Shown one piece after another: positions 1 to 7,776 of a stretch of 43,827 nucleotides of DNA (within the stretch, counting starts at the first letter, position 1; every line of letters starts with the position of its first letter). The notes beneath the pieces are model-generated. The model saw only the letters and a list, made by a program, of their open reading frames with translations, searched no databases and had not been told where the DNA came from. Origin of the DNA: JBJKSO01 sp046703825 (GTDB taxonomy: Bacteria; Chloroflexota; Dormibacteria; Aeolococcales; Bog-877); contig JBJKSO010000089.1 in the NCBI GenBank assembly GCA_046703825.1, forward strand, positions 1 through 43,827, given 5' to 3'. Made by a program: the position numbers and the translations under genes.

Positions 1-396
1 CTGGAGCGTGCTCAACTCCTTTTCGCCAACCAACCGGAGCTTGAGGCTCTGCTTGGTGACGTCGGAGAGCCGATCCCCTTGGCCCGGCGGGCTGCCTCCC
101 GCTTCGACCTTCGCTGGGTGGTGGTGAAGCTGGGTGCAGACGGTTGTGTCGTGGTCAGCGAGAATGAAAACCGCCACTTCGCCGCCGCGGCGGTGCGCCA
201 AGTGGTGGATCCCACCGGGGCCGGGGACGCGCTGGCGGGGGGGACTCTGGGCTGGCTTAGCGCCGCCGCCCGGCTGGACGACCAAGCCCTTGGCGCCGCC
301 GTTGCCGCCGGGACCGGCGCGGCCGGCTCCGCGATCTCACAATTTGGCACTGCAGGTCTGGCGGACGAAGACAGTCAACGGCCGACCGCCACCTGA
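1..396 (+). CDS. PfkB-family sugar kinase, C-terminal part
   Basis: C-terminal part of a ribokinase/PfkB-type kinase; the gene starts before the window and the reading frame is open from base 1. The fragment carries an N..E..L stretch (LLFANQPELEAL), the strand VVVKLGADG and the PfkB signature 2 DPTGAGDALAGG, whose Asp is the catalytic base that activates the sugar hydroxyl and whose GAGD forms the anion hole. It ends in a short polar tail. The substrate cannot be named from this half. Its last 22 bp overlap the 3' end of the convergent transporter gene. Confidence 0.9.
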   Translation: MERAQLLFANQPELEALLGDVGEPIPLARRAASRFDLRWVVVKLGADGCVVVSENENRHFAAAAVRQVVDPTGAGDALAGGTLGWLSAAARLDDQALGAAVAAGTGAAGSAISQFGTAGLADEDSQRPTAT

Positions 397-1997
397 CCGA
401 TCTTGACCGCCAGCAGCACCACCGCCACCACGAGGTAGCCGCGCATGGTCAAGAGGGTCCAGCGCTGAACCGGGGACCAGCTGGGCGGGGCGAGCTCCGC
501 CAGCGGCGGCATTCTCCAGCCGGTGCGGCTGGAGCGCCCCTCAGGGTTCGCCGCCGCTCCCTGGCGCGAGCGCCGGCTCGCCACGGCCACCCAGACCAGC
601 ACCGCCACTCCGAGCAGCGCCACCCCCGCGCTGAAGGGGCCGATGGGCAGGCTTGGGAAGACGGTGGTCACCGTTAGCAGGAGCGAGAGCAGGACCAAAA
701 CGCCCACGATCAGGGTGGCCAGCAGGTTCTGCGGGGTGGAGTTGACCCACGGGCCCAGAACCGCGCGGTCGTTGCACAGCAGCAGCAGGAACACGATCGC
801 CGAAGGCAGCAGCACCCCGGCCAGCACCTGGACCGCGGTGGTGATGAGGCCGAGGGGCGCGCCGGGAATGAGCACGATCGCCGCCGCCGCGGCGATCATG
901 GCCGCGAAGCTGGCGTAGAAGCCCTTGGCCTCGCCCACTCCGCGGTGGAGCGAGTGGCGCAGCTTGAACACGTCGCCCAGCGCGTAGGAGGTGGAGAGGG
1001 TCACCGCCGATGCGCCGATGATCGAGGCGTTGACCAGGATCACGGCGAAGATCGCGGCGGCGGCGGGGCCTACCGTGTGGTACAGCCCCTGCGCCACCGA
1101 GAGCCCCGAGCCCACGTGCCCGTGGTGGCGGCTCTGCTGGAAGGCGAAGGCGGCCGCCACGATCAGCGCCGCCGCCCCGCAGGCGGTCAGGAATGCACCG
1201 ATGACGGTGTCCGCCACCTCGTAGGGCAGCCAGCGGGGGGTGATCCGCTTGTCGATAACGTTGGACTGCTGGAAGAACAGCTGCCACGGGGCGACGGTGG
1301 TGCCGACGATGGCGATCACGAACAGCACCGCCCGGGCGTCGAAGCCACCCGCCACCCCGGGGTGGGTGACGCCAGCGAAGATCGGCGCCGCGGTGGGGTG
1401 GCTCAGGGCCGCCAGCGGGAACATCAGCAGGCTGGTGGCGATGAAGACGAACATGAAGCGCTCCCAGCGCTGGAAGCTGCCGCTGGCGACCATGGCGATG
1501 AGCCCGATCGCTCCGATCGGCACCGACGCCAGGGAGGGGATGCCGAAGTAGCGCAGCCCGAGGCTGATGCCGATGAACTCGGTCACCAGGGTTAGGAAGT
1601 TGAGGAGGAACAGGTCGGCCACCGAGAATGCTGCCCAGAAGCGGCCGAAGCGCTCGCGGATCAAGCGGGCATGACCGACCCCGGTCACCGCTCCCAGCCG
1701 GACCACCATCTCCTGGGCCACGATCAAGGTGGGGATGAGCAGGACCAGGGTCCACAGCAGGGTGGTGCCGTAGTCGCGGCCGGCCAGCGCGTAGGTGGAG
1801 ACCCCGCCAGCGTCATTGTCCCCCACCATGACGATCAGGCCCGGACCCATGATCGCCGCCAGGGTCAGCAGGCGCCTAGACCAGGCCCGGGGCCGGTCGG
1901 ACTCCCGCGGCACCCGGCCCAGGGCGCCGCGAATCTCACCCTCGTGGGCGGAGTCGAGCACCGCGGTGCGGCGGGTGCTGGAGATCTCCTCCGGCAT
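375..1997 (-). CDS. NRAMP-related divalent metal transporter, possibly Mg2+
   Basis: 540-residue membrane protein of the SLC11/NRAMP fold with about eleven hydrophobic segments after a polar N-terminus of about 40 residues. In classical NRAMPs helix 1 carries DPGN and helix 6 carries MPH. Here helix 1 reads DAGG (Asp62 kept, Asn replaced by Gly65) and helix 6 reads TTVAPW (Met replaced by Ala236, His by Trp238). Loss of the soft-metal-binding Met is a known feature of NRAMP-related magnesium transporters (NRMT), so Mg2+ is a reasonable inferred substrate; Mn2+ is not excluded. It is divergent from a MgtE-N/CBS gene, which supports a magnesium link. The ATG at 1997 has GGAGG just upstream. Confidence 0.85.
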   Translation of the reverse strand: MPEEISSTRRTAVLDSAHEGEIRGALGRVPRESDRPRAWSRRLLTLAAIMGPGLIVMVGDNDAGGVSTYALAGRDYGTTLLWTLVLLIPTLIVAQEMVVRLGAVTGVGHARLIRERFGRFWAAFSVADLFLLNFLTLVTEFIGISLGLRYFGIPSLASVPIGAIGLIAMVASGSFQRWERFMFVFIATSLLMFPLAALSHPTAAPIFAGVTHPGVAGGFDARAVLFVIAIVGTTVAPWQLFFQQSNVIDKRITPRWLPYEVADTVIGAFLTACGAAALIVAAAFAFQQSRHHGHVGSGLSVAQGLYHTVGPAAAAIFAVILVNASIIGASAVTLSTSYALGDVFKLRHSLHRGVGEAKGFYASFAAMIAAAAAIVLIPGAPLGLITTAVQVLAGVLLPSAIVFLLLLCNDRAVLGPWVNSTPQNLLATLIVGVLVLLSLLLTVTTVFPSLPIGPFSAGVALLGVAVLVWVAVASRRSRQGAAANPEGRSSRTGWRMPPLAELAPPSWSPVQRWTLLTMRGYLVVAVVLLAVKIGQVAVGR

Positions 1998-2211
1998 CGT
2001 CTGACCTCCTGGCGTTCTTCCTTGCGACGTGCGTTTGGGCGCACGCCCGGAGGTCGCTTGCGGCTAGCTCAGACGCTCATGGGCGCGCGCGAGGGGTTTG
2101 GACCAGGCTTGGTACTTGATCCGTCCATGCGAAACTCGTCCTCGCAAATGGGAGTGAGCGCGACGCGCTGAGGCCACGCCCGGGACAGGATGCCGCCGAA
2201 GGCAGCACAGA

Positions 2212-2217
2212 TATGCT
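2212..2217 (+). promoter_or_regulatory. -10 element for the MgtE-N/CBS gene
   Basis: TATGCT lies about 40 bp before the GTG start, giving a leader of roughly 34 nt with GGGAG as ribosome binding site. No clear -35 box is visible. I looked in the 260-bp divergent region for a magnesium (M-box) or manganese (yybP-ykoY) riboswitch and saw no convincing core. Confidence 0.4.
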
Positions 2218-2257
2218 ACCAGGGTGCCTTTTGAAACTGGTCCCCGTGGGAGCGTAG

Positions 2258-3589
2258 GTGGCGCAAGACGGAACGGTGAGCCAGCCCGCTAAGCGGGCGG
2301 TGCGACCGCGTCGGCGGAGGCGGGGACTGCTGGGCACCAGGGTGGCGGAATCGTCGCTGATCCCACTTTCCCGCCTCCGCCGGCTCAACCCCCTGAACGA
2401 GGAGCGGCAGGCTGCCGGCCGCCTGCTGGACGTGGTGGTGCGCTGGAACGGCAGCGACCCCTACCCGCTGGTCACGGGCATCGTGCTGCAGATCGACGAG
2501 CGCCAGTACTTCCAGCCCATCGCCACCGTGCTCCGGCTGGACTCCAAGGCGGTGGTGGTCAAGAACCTCGGGCCCCAGGCGAGCGACTTCAAGCGCCGGG
2601 ATGGCGAGCTCAGGCTGGAGAACGACGTGCTCGGCCGCCAGCTGGTCGACGTCGACGGCGCCAAGGTCCTCCGCGCCGAGGAGCTGTACCTGGCCCCGGT
2701 TATGGGCCGGCTCCGGCTGGTGGCCGTGGCCGGCGAGTCTCCCTCGCTCTGGAGGCGGATGTTCCCTGCCACCCGGCTGGACCGCAGCCGACTTGTCGAC
2801 TGGTCCGCCGTCCAGCCCTTTGGTGAGCCGGGCTCGGATCTGAAGCTGCAAGTCCCCCATGAGGGCCTGAGGCGGTTGCAGCCGGGCGAGTTGGCTGATC
2901 TCCTCGAAGAACTGGACCGCAACGCCCGAGACCAGCTCACCACCTCCCTGGATCCGGAGGCTATCGCCGACGCCCTGGAGGAGATGGAGCCCGAGGACAT
3001 CGAGAACATCCTCCGGGACTCACCTCCGGAGAAGGCGGCGGCACTGGTGGCGGCGATGGAGCCGGACGAGGCCGTGGATGCCCTCCGGGACATGGAGCGA
3101 TCGGAGGCCGACGCCATCCTGGCCCAGGTCCCGGCCGAGGTGTCACGGCAGCTGACCGACCTGCTCGGCTATCCCGAGACCATGGCGGGCGGCTTCATGA
3201 CCACGGTGCTGGCCAAGGCCAGGACCAGCGACACCGTCGCCAAGACCCGCTCGAGCCTGGTCGAGCTCGAGGCCCACGCTTCCGACATCGACGCGCTGGC
3301 GGTGGTCGACGACCAGGATCGCCTGGTCGCGGACCTCCCCCTATTCGACCTTCTGGTGGCGTCGGAGGACCAGACCCTGTCCGACCTCATCACCGACGTC
3401 CCGCCGGTGACCATCCAGCCGGAGGCTTTCCTGGACGAGGTGGTCGACCGGCTCACCGAGGCCCGGGCCTCGTCGGTCGTCGTAGTGGACGCGCAGGGCC
3501 GGCCGCTCGGGCGGGTGCTGGCGGACGACGTGATCGACGCTCTCAAGGAGGGAGGGCTGCGGCTGCGGCTGCCCTGGCTCTTCCGCTGA
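2258..3589 (+). CDS. PRC-like / MgtE N-domain / CBS-pair cytosolic protein
   Basis: 443 residues without membrane segments. After a basic N-terminus come two PRC-barrel-like beta domains (about 30-110 and 110-200), an MgtE intracellular N domain of helical repeats (about 205-310, with repeated acidic motifs such as LEEMEPEDIENIL), the MgtE-like segment YPETMAGGFMTT and a CBS pair (about 320-435). In MgtE channels the N and CBS domains sense cytosolic Mg2+ and gate the pore; here the pore domain is absent. Similar pore-less proteins are known in Actinobacteria. The divergent neighbour is an NRAMP-related transporter, so a regulatory partnership is likely but inferred. GTG start preceded by GGGAG. 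Confidence 0.85.
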   Translation: MAQDGTVSQPAKRAVRPRRRRRGLLGTRVAESSLIPLSRLRRLNPLNEERQAAGRLLDVVVRWNGSDPYPLVTGIVLQIDERQYFQPIATVLRLDSKAVVVKNLGPQASDFKRRDGELRLENDVLGRQLVDVDGAKVLRAEELYLAPVMGRLRLVAVAGESPSLWRRMFPATRLDRSRLVDWSAVQPFGEPGSDLKLQVPHEGLRRLQPGELADLLEELDRNARDQLTTSLDPEAIADALEEMEPEDIENILRDSPPEKAAALVAAMEPDEAVDALRDMERSEADAILAQVPAEVSRQLTDLLGYPETMAGGFMTTVLAKARTSDTVAKTRSSLVELEAHASDIDALAVVDDQDRLVADLPLFDLLVASEDQTLSDLITDVPPVTIQPEAFLDEVVDRLTEARASSVVVVDAQGRPLGRVLADDVIDALKEGGLRLRLPWLFR

Positions 3590-3618
3590 GGGTTGCCGGG
3601 GCGCTCGGGTCGAGCGCC

Positions 3619-3624
3619 TATTCT
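3619..3624 (+). promoter_or_regulatory. -10 element, probable leaderless start of the PIG-L gene
   Basis: TATTCT ends 8 nt before the ATG at 3633 and no Shine-Dalgarno sequence is properly placed, so the transcript probably begins at or within 1-2 nt of the start codon. Confidence 0.5.
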
Positions 3625-3632
3625 GGCGGGGC

Positions 3633-4346
3633 ATGGCCGACGACGATCTGAAGGATTTCCAGCGCGCCCTGGTGGTCGTGGCCCACCCCGACGACGCTGA
3701 GTTCGGCTGCGCGGGAACGGTCGCCCTTTGGACCCGGGCGGGCGTCGAGGTCGGGTATGTCATCTGCACCGATGGGTCCGCCGGGGCCGCGGACCAGGAG
3801 GTGGACATCAGCCTCATGGCCGAGATCCGCCAGCGGGAGCAGCGCGCTGCCTGTCGGGTGCTGGGGGTGAGCTCGGTGGAGTTCTTGGGCCACCCCGACG
3901 GCCAGCTGGTCGCCGACCTGGCGCTGCGCAAGGAGCTGACCCGGATGATCCGTCGATACCGGCCTGATCGGGTCATCTGCCAGAACGCGGTGCGCACCTA
4001 CACCAACATCTACGGCAACCACCCCGATCACCTGGCGGCTGGGCAGTCCACCCTGGAGGCGATCTACCCCTTCGCCCGCAACCCCTACGCCTACCCCGAT
4101 CTGCGCGAGGAGGGGCTGGAGCCGCACCGGGTGCGCGAGGTCTGGATCACCGGTACCGATTCGCCGAACCAGTTCGTCGACGTGGAGTCCACGCTCGAGC
4201 GCAAGCTGGAAGCGCTGGCGCAGCACGCCAGCCAGCGGCGGCCGGGGGACGACCCCAGCGATCGGGTGAAGCAGCGGCTGCGCGATCAGGGCCGTGCCCG
4301 GGGCATCGCCTATGCGGAGTCGTTCCGGCTCCTGAACTCCGAGTGA
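3633..4346 (+). CDS. PIG-L / LmbE-family zinc deacetylase
   Basis: 237 residues. The N-terminal motif AHPDDAEFGCAG gives the His-Pro-Asp-Asp zinc/catalytic signature of N-acetylglucosaminyl-PI deacetylase-like enzymes (MshB, BshB, LmbE); a downstream NHPDH segment near residue 130 provides the further His ligand. These enzymes remove acetyl from N-acetylated amino sugars or their conjugates. No mycothiol or bacillithiol partner gene is nearby, so the substrate is unknown. The stop codon overlaps the GTG start of the next gene (GTGA), indicating translational coupling. Confidence 0.9.
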   Translation: MADDDLKDFQRALVVVAHPDDAEFGCAGTVALWTRAGVEVGYVICTDGSAGAADQEVDISLMAEIRQREQRAACRVLGVSSVEFLGHPDGQLVADLALRKELTRMIRRYRPDRVICQNAVRTYTNIYGNHPDHLAAGQSTLEAIYPFARNPYAYPDLREEGLEPHRVREVWITGTDSPNQFVDVESTLERKLEALAQHASQRRPGDDPSDRVKQRLRDQGRARGIAYAESFRLLNSE

Positions 4347-5425
4347 GCGCCGCCGCAGGGCCGGCCACGGTTGCGATCCTGCACGGCGACGAGACCGGCG
4401 AGGAACTGCTGACCGAGGCGCTGCGGGTACTGGCCTGGGTGGCGCCGGAGCTCCGGCTCGAGCACTTCGACCTGAGCCTGGCCAACCGGCGCGGCACCCA
4501 AAACCAGGTGGTGAGGCAGGCTGCCGCCGCGATGCGGAAGTCCGGCTTCGGGCTGAAGGCGGCGACCGTCACCCCGGAGCTCCGCGGCGACGTCGGCAGC
4601 CCCAATGCCATCCTCCGAGCGGAGGTAGACGGTGACGTGATCGTGAGAACGGGCCGGCGCATCCCCGGCGTGCCCCCGCTGGCCGGGGTCCACTCGCCGA
4701 TCACCGTGGCCCGGATGGCGGTGGACGACGCCTACGGCGCCAAGGAGTGGCGGGAGGGTGCCGACTGGGTGGAGGTGGCCTGGCGCACGACCATGATTCG
4801 GCGCGAGCGCTGTCGGCGGCTGGCCGAGTTCTCCTTCCTCCACGCCGAGCGCAACCAGGCCACCGTCTTCGGCGGGCCCAAGTACACGGTCTCACCGGTC
4901 TACGAGGGAATGCTCAAGGAGGAGATGGATGCCGCCGCGGCGCGCCACCCCAGAGTCCGCTACGAGCCGCAGCTGATCGACGCCACCTTCGCTTTGGTGC
5001 TGACACGCGACGACCCCCTCGTGATCCCTGCCCTCAACCGCGACGGCGACATCCTCTCCGACCTGGTACTCGGCCTCTACGGCAGCCTGGCCGGCAGCGA
5101 ATCGTTGCTGATCGGGTTCGACGCCCAGGGGGCGCCGGCGGTGGTGATGGCCGAGGCTCCCCACGGGACCGCGCCAGCGCTGCAGGGGCGCCACGTGGCC
5201 AACCCGATGGCCATGATCCTGGCCGTCGCCGCCCTGCTGGAGACCATGGGCGACCCCTCCCGGCGCAGCGCTGGCGCGGCGGTACGGCGGGCGACCATGG
5301 ACGCCGTCTTTGCCGGGACCAGAACCGCCGACCTGGGCGGCCACGCCCGCACCGAGGAATTCACGGATGCGGTTTTGAGGCGCTGGAGCGACGATGCGGA
5401 ACGCGCGGGCGAGCCGGCGGGTTGA
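4343..5425 (+). CDS. Diverged isocitrate/isopropylmalate dehydrogenase-like protein
   Basis: 360 residues, the usual length for the NAD(P)-dependent beta-decarboxylating dehydrogenase family. Family marks are TPELRGDVGSPN (substrate-loop region), NRDGDILSDL (metal-binding Asp pair) and EAPHGTAPALQG followed by ANPMAMIL (cofactor pocket). The region that should hold the catalytic Lys (KANxxK in relatives) reads ERNQATVF, so that Lys is not obvious. The substrate could be isocitrate, isopropylmalate, tartrate or another 2-hydroxy acid, or catalysis may be altered. Start GTG overlaps the PIG-L stop by 4 bp, so the two are very likely one operon. There are no leu or TCA-cycle neighbours. Confidence 0.75.
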   Translation: MSAAAGPATVAILHGDETGEELLTEALRVLAWVAPELRLEHFDLSLANRRGTQNQVVRQAAAAMRKSGFGLKAATVTPELRGDVGSPNAILRAEVDGDVIVRTGRRIPGVPPLAGVHSPITVARMAVDDAYGAKEWREGADWVEVAWRTTMIRRERCRRLAEFSFLHAERNQATVFGGPKYTVSPVYEGMLKEEMDAAAARHPRVRYEPQLIDATFALVLTRDDPLVIPALNRDGDILSDLVLGLYGSLAGSESLLIGFDAQGAPAVVMAEAPHGTAPALQGRHVANPMAMILAVAALLETMGDPSRRSAGAAVRRATMDAVFAGTRTADLGGHARTEEFTDAVLRRWSDDAERAGEPAG

Positions 5426-5440
5426 ATTGGGAGTGGTGGG

Positions 5441-5446
5441 TATACT
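5441..5446 (+). promoter_or_regulatory. Candidate -10 element for the zinc-ribbon/desulfurase pair
   Basis: TATACT lies 20 bp upstream of the ATG at 5467, with TTGAAT at 5422-5427 as a poorly spaced -35 (13 bp). An AAGGAG ribosome binding site follows at 5455-5460. Confidence 0.4.
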
Positions 5447-5466
5447 CGGGCCGTAAGGAGATCGAG

Positions 5467-5817
5467 ATGGACATACTGGCCTTTCTGCGTCAGCGAGCCG
5501 GCGACTTTCGCTGCCCGATGTGCCGTCGCTCTCTGGCCGACTGCAAGATGCGCGAGCTGGACCACCAAGGCTCGCATTACACGGTGGAGGTGACCTGCCG
5601 CCACTGCGACCTTGCATTTCTGGTCGCGCTTGAGCTCACCAATGGTGTGGATGTCGAGCTGGACGCCGCCGAGGATGAGGACGAGGTAACCGCCTCCGTG
5701 TCCAGCCGGCCCCGGCTGCCGACCATCACCGCCGACGACCTGCTCAGCGTTCACAACCGGCTGCGAGAGTTCAACGGCCCCCTGACCGCCCTGCTGGAGC
5801 CGCCTGCCGACGACTGA
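5467..5817 (+). CDS. Small zinc-ribbon protein, unknown function
   Basis: 116 residues. The N-terminal half has two CxxC pairs (CPMC near 17-20 and CRHC near 43-46) with a Cys-containing strand between, a typical zinc ribbon. The middle is an acidic linker (EDEDE), and the C-terminal third is an alpha-helical segment ending PPADD. I do not recognise a named family. ATG is chosen because AAGGAG sits 6 nt upstream; a much longer frame upstream is only a shadow of the dehydrogenase gene. Its end overlaps the likely start of the cysteine desulfurase gene by 14 bp, so the two are probably translated together. Confidence 0.75.
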   Translation: MDILAFLRQRAGDFRCPMCRRSLADCKMRELDHQGSHYTVEVTCRHCDLAFLVALELTNGVDVELDAAEDEDEVTASVSSRPRLPTITADDLLSVHNRLREFNGPLTALLEPPADD

Positions 5818-6985
5818 GCCGCCCAGGCGCATCTACCTGGACCATGCGGCCACGACGCCGGTGCGGCCCGAGGTCCGCTCCGAAATGCTGGACGCGCTTG
5901 AGTCCAACTTCGGCAATCCGTCCAGCATTCACGCGGAAGGCCGCGAGGCACGCGCCCTGGTGGACCGGGCCCGCGACCGGGTGGCGCGGGCGGTGGGGGC
6001 CAGGCCGCGCGAGGTGGTCTTCACCGGGGGCGGCAGCGAGGCCGACAACCTTGCCCTGCGCGGCGTTGCCCACCGCCTGCGCGACCGCGGCCGCCACCTG
6101 ATCGTCTCGGCGGTCGAGCACGAGGCAGTGCTGGAGACTGCCCGGGACCTGGTCAGCTACGGCTACCAGCTGACCGTCCTGCCGGTGGACCGGCTGGGCC
6201 GGGTCGAGGTGGACCGGCTGGAGGCGGAGCTGCGGCCGGACACCATCTTGGTCTCGGTGAAGCTGGCCAACAACGAGGTGGGAACGGTGCAACCGGTGGC
6301 GGAGCTGGCATCTGTGGTCCACGCGCGGGGCGGTGCCGTATTCCACACCGACGCCACCCAGGCGCTCGGCAAGCTGGCGGTCGGGCTGGACGAGCTGGGC
6401 GCCGACATGCTGACCCTCTCCGCGCACAAGGTGTACGGGCCCAAGGGCGTGGGAGCGCTGGTGGTCCGGCACGGCACTCCGCTGGACCCGGTGCTGACCG
6501 GCGGTGGGCAGGAGCGCACCCGACGCTCCGGTACCGAAAACGTCCCGGGAATAGTTGGCTTCGGAGCGGCCGCGATGCTGGCGGAGCAGGAGCGCCCGCG
6601 CGAGGCGGAGAGGCTCGCCGCGCTGTCCGGCCGGCTTCAGAACCGCATCGCGGAGCGGCTTCCCGACTCGGTCACGACTGGAGCTCCCCCGGGTCCGGAT
6701 CGGCTGCCCAACTTCGTCACCGTGGCGATCCCGAAGGTCGAAGGTGAGTTGCTCCTCATGCGCCTGGATCGCGTGGGCGTGGCGGCCTCGGCGGGCTCGG
6801 CCTGCGCCAGCGGATCGCTTTCACCCTCGCACGTGCTGCTGGCGATGGGGCTGGACCCCCGACTTGCCGGCGCGCACCTGCGTCTCACCCTGGGTAAGTC
6901 GAGCTCTGAGGCCGAATTGGACCGGGCCGCCGAGCTTTTGGCCACGGAGGCGACGGCACTGCGCCAGGCCGGAGCGGCGGTCTGA
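5804..6985 (+). CDS. IscS/NifS-type cysteine desulfurase, probable CTG start
   Basis: About 393 residues, class V aminotransferase fold. It removes sulfur from L-cysteine with PLP and passes a persulfide on to Fe-S cluster assembly or tRNA thiolation. Seen: the conserved N-terminus IYLDHAATTPV, the PLP Lys in SAHKVYGPKGVG and the persulfide Cys in GSACASGS. The first ordinary start (GTG 5861) would cut off YLDHAATTP. Upstream in frame, back to a stop at 5783, there is no ATG, GTG or TTG; only CTG at 5804, with GGAG 4 nt before it, restores the N-terminus, so I use CTG. This is separate from the SufS at 12208, so the genome has two desulfurase types. Confidence 0.88.
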   Translation: MPTTEPPRRIYLDHAATTPVRPEVRSEMLDALESNFGNPSSIHAEGREARALVDRARDRVARAVGARPREVVFTGGGSEADNLALRGVAHRLRDRGRHLIVSAVEHEAVLETARDLVSYGYQLTVLPVDRLGRVEVDRLEAELRPDTILVSVKLANNEVGTVQPVAELASVVHARGGAVFHTDATQALGKLAVGLDELGADMLTLSAHKVYGPKGVGALVVRHGTPLDPVLTGGGQERTRRSGTENVPGIVGFGAAAMLAEQERPREAERLAALSGRLQNRIAERLPDSVTTGAPPGPDRLPNFVTVAIPKVEGELLLMRLDRVGVAASAGSACASGSLSPSHVLLAMGLDPRLAGAHLRLTLGKSSSEAELDRAAELLATEATALRQAGAAV

Positions 6986-7025
6986 ATTCGTTGCTGCCGC
7001 GGGCCCCAGCGTCTGGCCCGGCTCT

Positions 7026-7031
7026 TAGACT
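7026..7031 (+). promoter_or_regulatory. -10 element TAGACT upstream of the small ORF and RraA-like gene
   Basis: TAGACT ends 9 nt before the ATG of the 23-codon ORF at 7041. The same hexamer lies upstream of the tRNA-Val gene, rpsF and serA. No -35 box is evident. Confidence 0.5.
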
Positions 7032-7040
7032 GGCACCCGG

Positions 7041-7112
7041 ATGTCAACCGTACTAGCCGTGCCCCAAGGAAGTTGCGCCCGGACTGTCGCGGCCGCGCCG
7101 CCATCGGGCTGA
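7041..7112 (+). CDS. 23-codon upstream ORF, possible leader peptide
   Basis: An ATG-initiated 23-codon reading frame (MSTVLAVPQGSCARTVAAAP, then PSG) begins 9 nt after the TAGACT -10 element and ends in a TGA separated by one base from the GTG of the RraA-like gene. The position suggests a leaderless small ORF translationally coupled to the next gene. No family is recognised and codon evidence is too thin to prove translation. Confidence 0.35.
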   Translation: MSTVLAVPQGSCARTVAAAPPSG

Positions 7113-7113
7113 G

Positions 7114-7728
7114 GTGGTAACTCCCGGGGGAGCGGTGCCAGCACGGGTCAGCACGCCGTGGGTCTGCCAGGCCGCCGAGGGGAGGGCCTCGGTACTGGCG
7201 GGGCTGCACCACTTCTTCGGTGAGCGCTACCTGTGCGGGCCCGCCGTTACGTTCGCCTGTGCTGAGAACGACAATCTGGCGTTGCACCAGGCGCTGCACC
7301 AGGCCCTTCCCGGCAGCGTGCTGATCGGTCATGGCGGAGGCACGGTCGGTGCGGCGCTGTTCGGTGAGCTGATGGCCACCGACGCGCTCGGCCACGGCCT
7401 CGCCGGGCTGGTGGTGGAGGGACCGGTCCGCGATGTCCTCGACCTGGACCGGCTCGGGTTCCCGGTCGTCTGCTCGGCGGTCAGCCCGCCGCAGTGCCGC
7501 AAGCAGCGAGTGGTCTCGGTGCAGCAGCCCGTCGCCGTGGGGGGAGTCGAGGTCCACCCCGGCGACCAGGTCGTGGCCGACCCCGACGGGTGCGTGGTGG
7601 TTGCCCAGGAGCACTGGCCGGCCGTCCGCGACCGGGCGCTGGCCATCCGTGATCACGAGATCACGGTGGTGAACCGGCTCCAGGCCGGTGAGCGACTCTG
7701 GGACGTTCTCGGCCTCGGCGGAAGGTAG
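7114..7728 (+). CDS. RraA / HMG-aldolase-like protein
   Basis: 204 residues of the RraA-like fold, whose members are 4-hydroxy-4-methyl-2-oxoglutarate or oxaloacetate-acting lyases, or the RNase E inhibitor RraA. The core reads IGHGGGTVGAALFGELMA (the family usually has GD..G..A..GE) followed by the GxxRD metal/substrate motif as GPVRD, and VHPGDQVVADPDG near residue 150. The Asp of the first motif is His here, so the exact reaction is open. Start GTG 7114 abuts the upstream small ORF; GTG 7135, with GGGGGAG before it, is an alternative. It lies between a cysteine desulfurase and the suf operon with no obvious functional link. Confidence 0.75.
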   Translation: MVTPGGAVPARVSTPWVCQAAEGRASVLAGLHHFFGERYLCGPAVTFACAENDNLALHQALHQALPGSVLIGHGGGTVGAALFGELMATDALGHGLAGLVVEGPVRDVLDLDRLGFPVVCSAVSPPQCRKQRVVSVQQPVAVGGVEVHPGDQVVADPDGCVVVAQEHWPAVRDRALAIRDHEITVVNRLQAGERLWDVLGLGGR

Positions 7729-7763
7729 ACCGGCTTCACCGGGCCGGCCCGGCCGGCGGTGCC

Positions 7764-7770
7764 TTAAAAT
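7764..7770 (+). promoter_or_regulatory. -10 element of the suf operon, leaderless GTG
   Basis: TTAAAAT in a very GC-rich surrounding ends 6 nt before GTG 7777, the spacing expected if that GTG is the first transcribed codon. This is the likely main suf promoter and the natural target of the Rrf2 repressor. Confidence 0.5.
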
Positions 7771-7776
7771 CTGGGT

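Noticed and set aside
541..1755. Long open frame antisense to the metal transporter
   Set aside because: Pro/Arg/His-rich shadow of the real gene in GC-rich DNA; no homology or ribosome binding site.
1998..2257. Possible Mg2+ (M-box) or Mn2+ riboswitch between the divergent metal genes
   Set aside because: A TGAGGC-like stretch is present but the conserved cores and pairing of M-box and yybP-ykoY are not visible on either strand.
4747..5817. A 356-codon version of the zinc-ribbon gene
   Set aside because: Its first two-thirds overlap the dehydrogenase-like gene and are low-complexity; homologous-looking sequence starts at ATG 5467.
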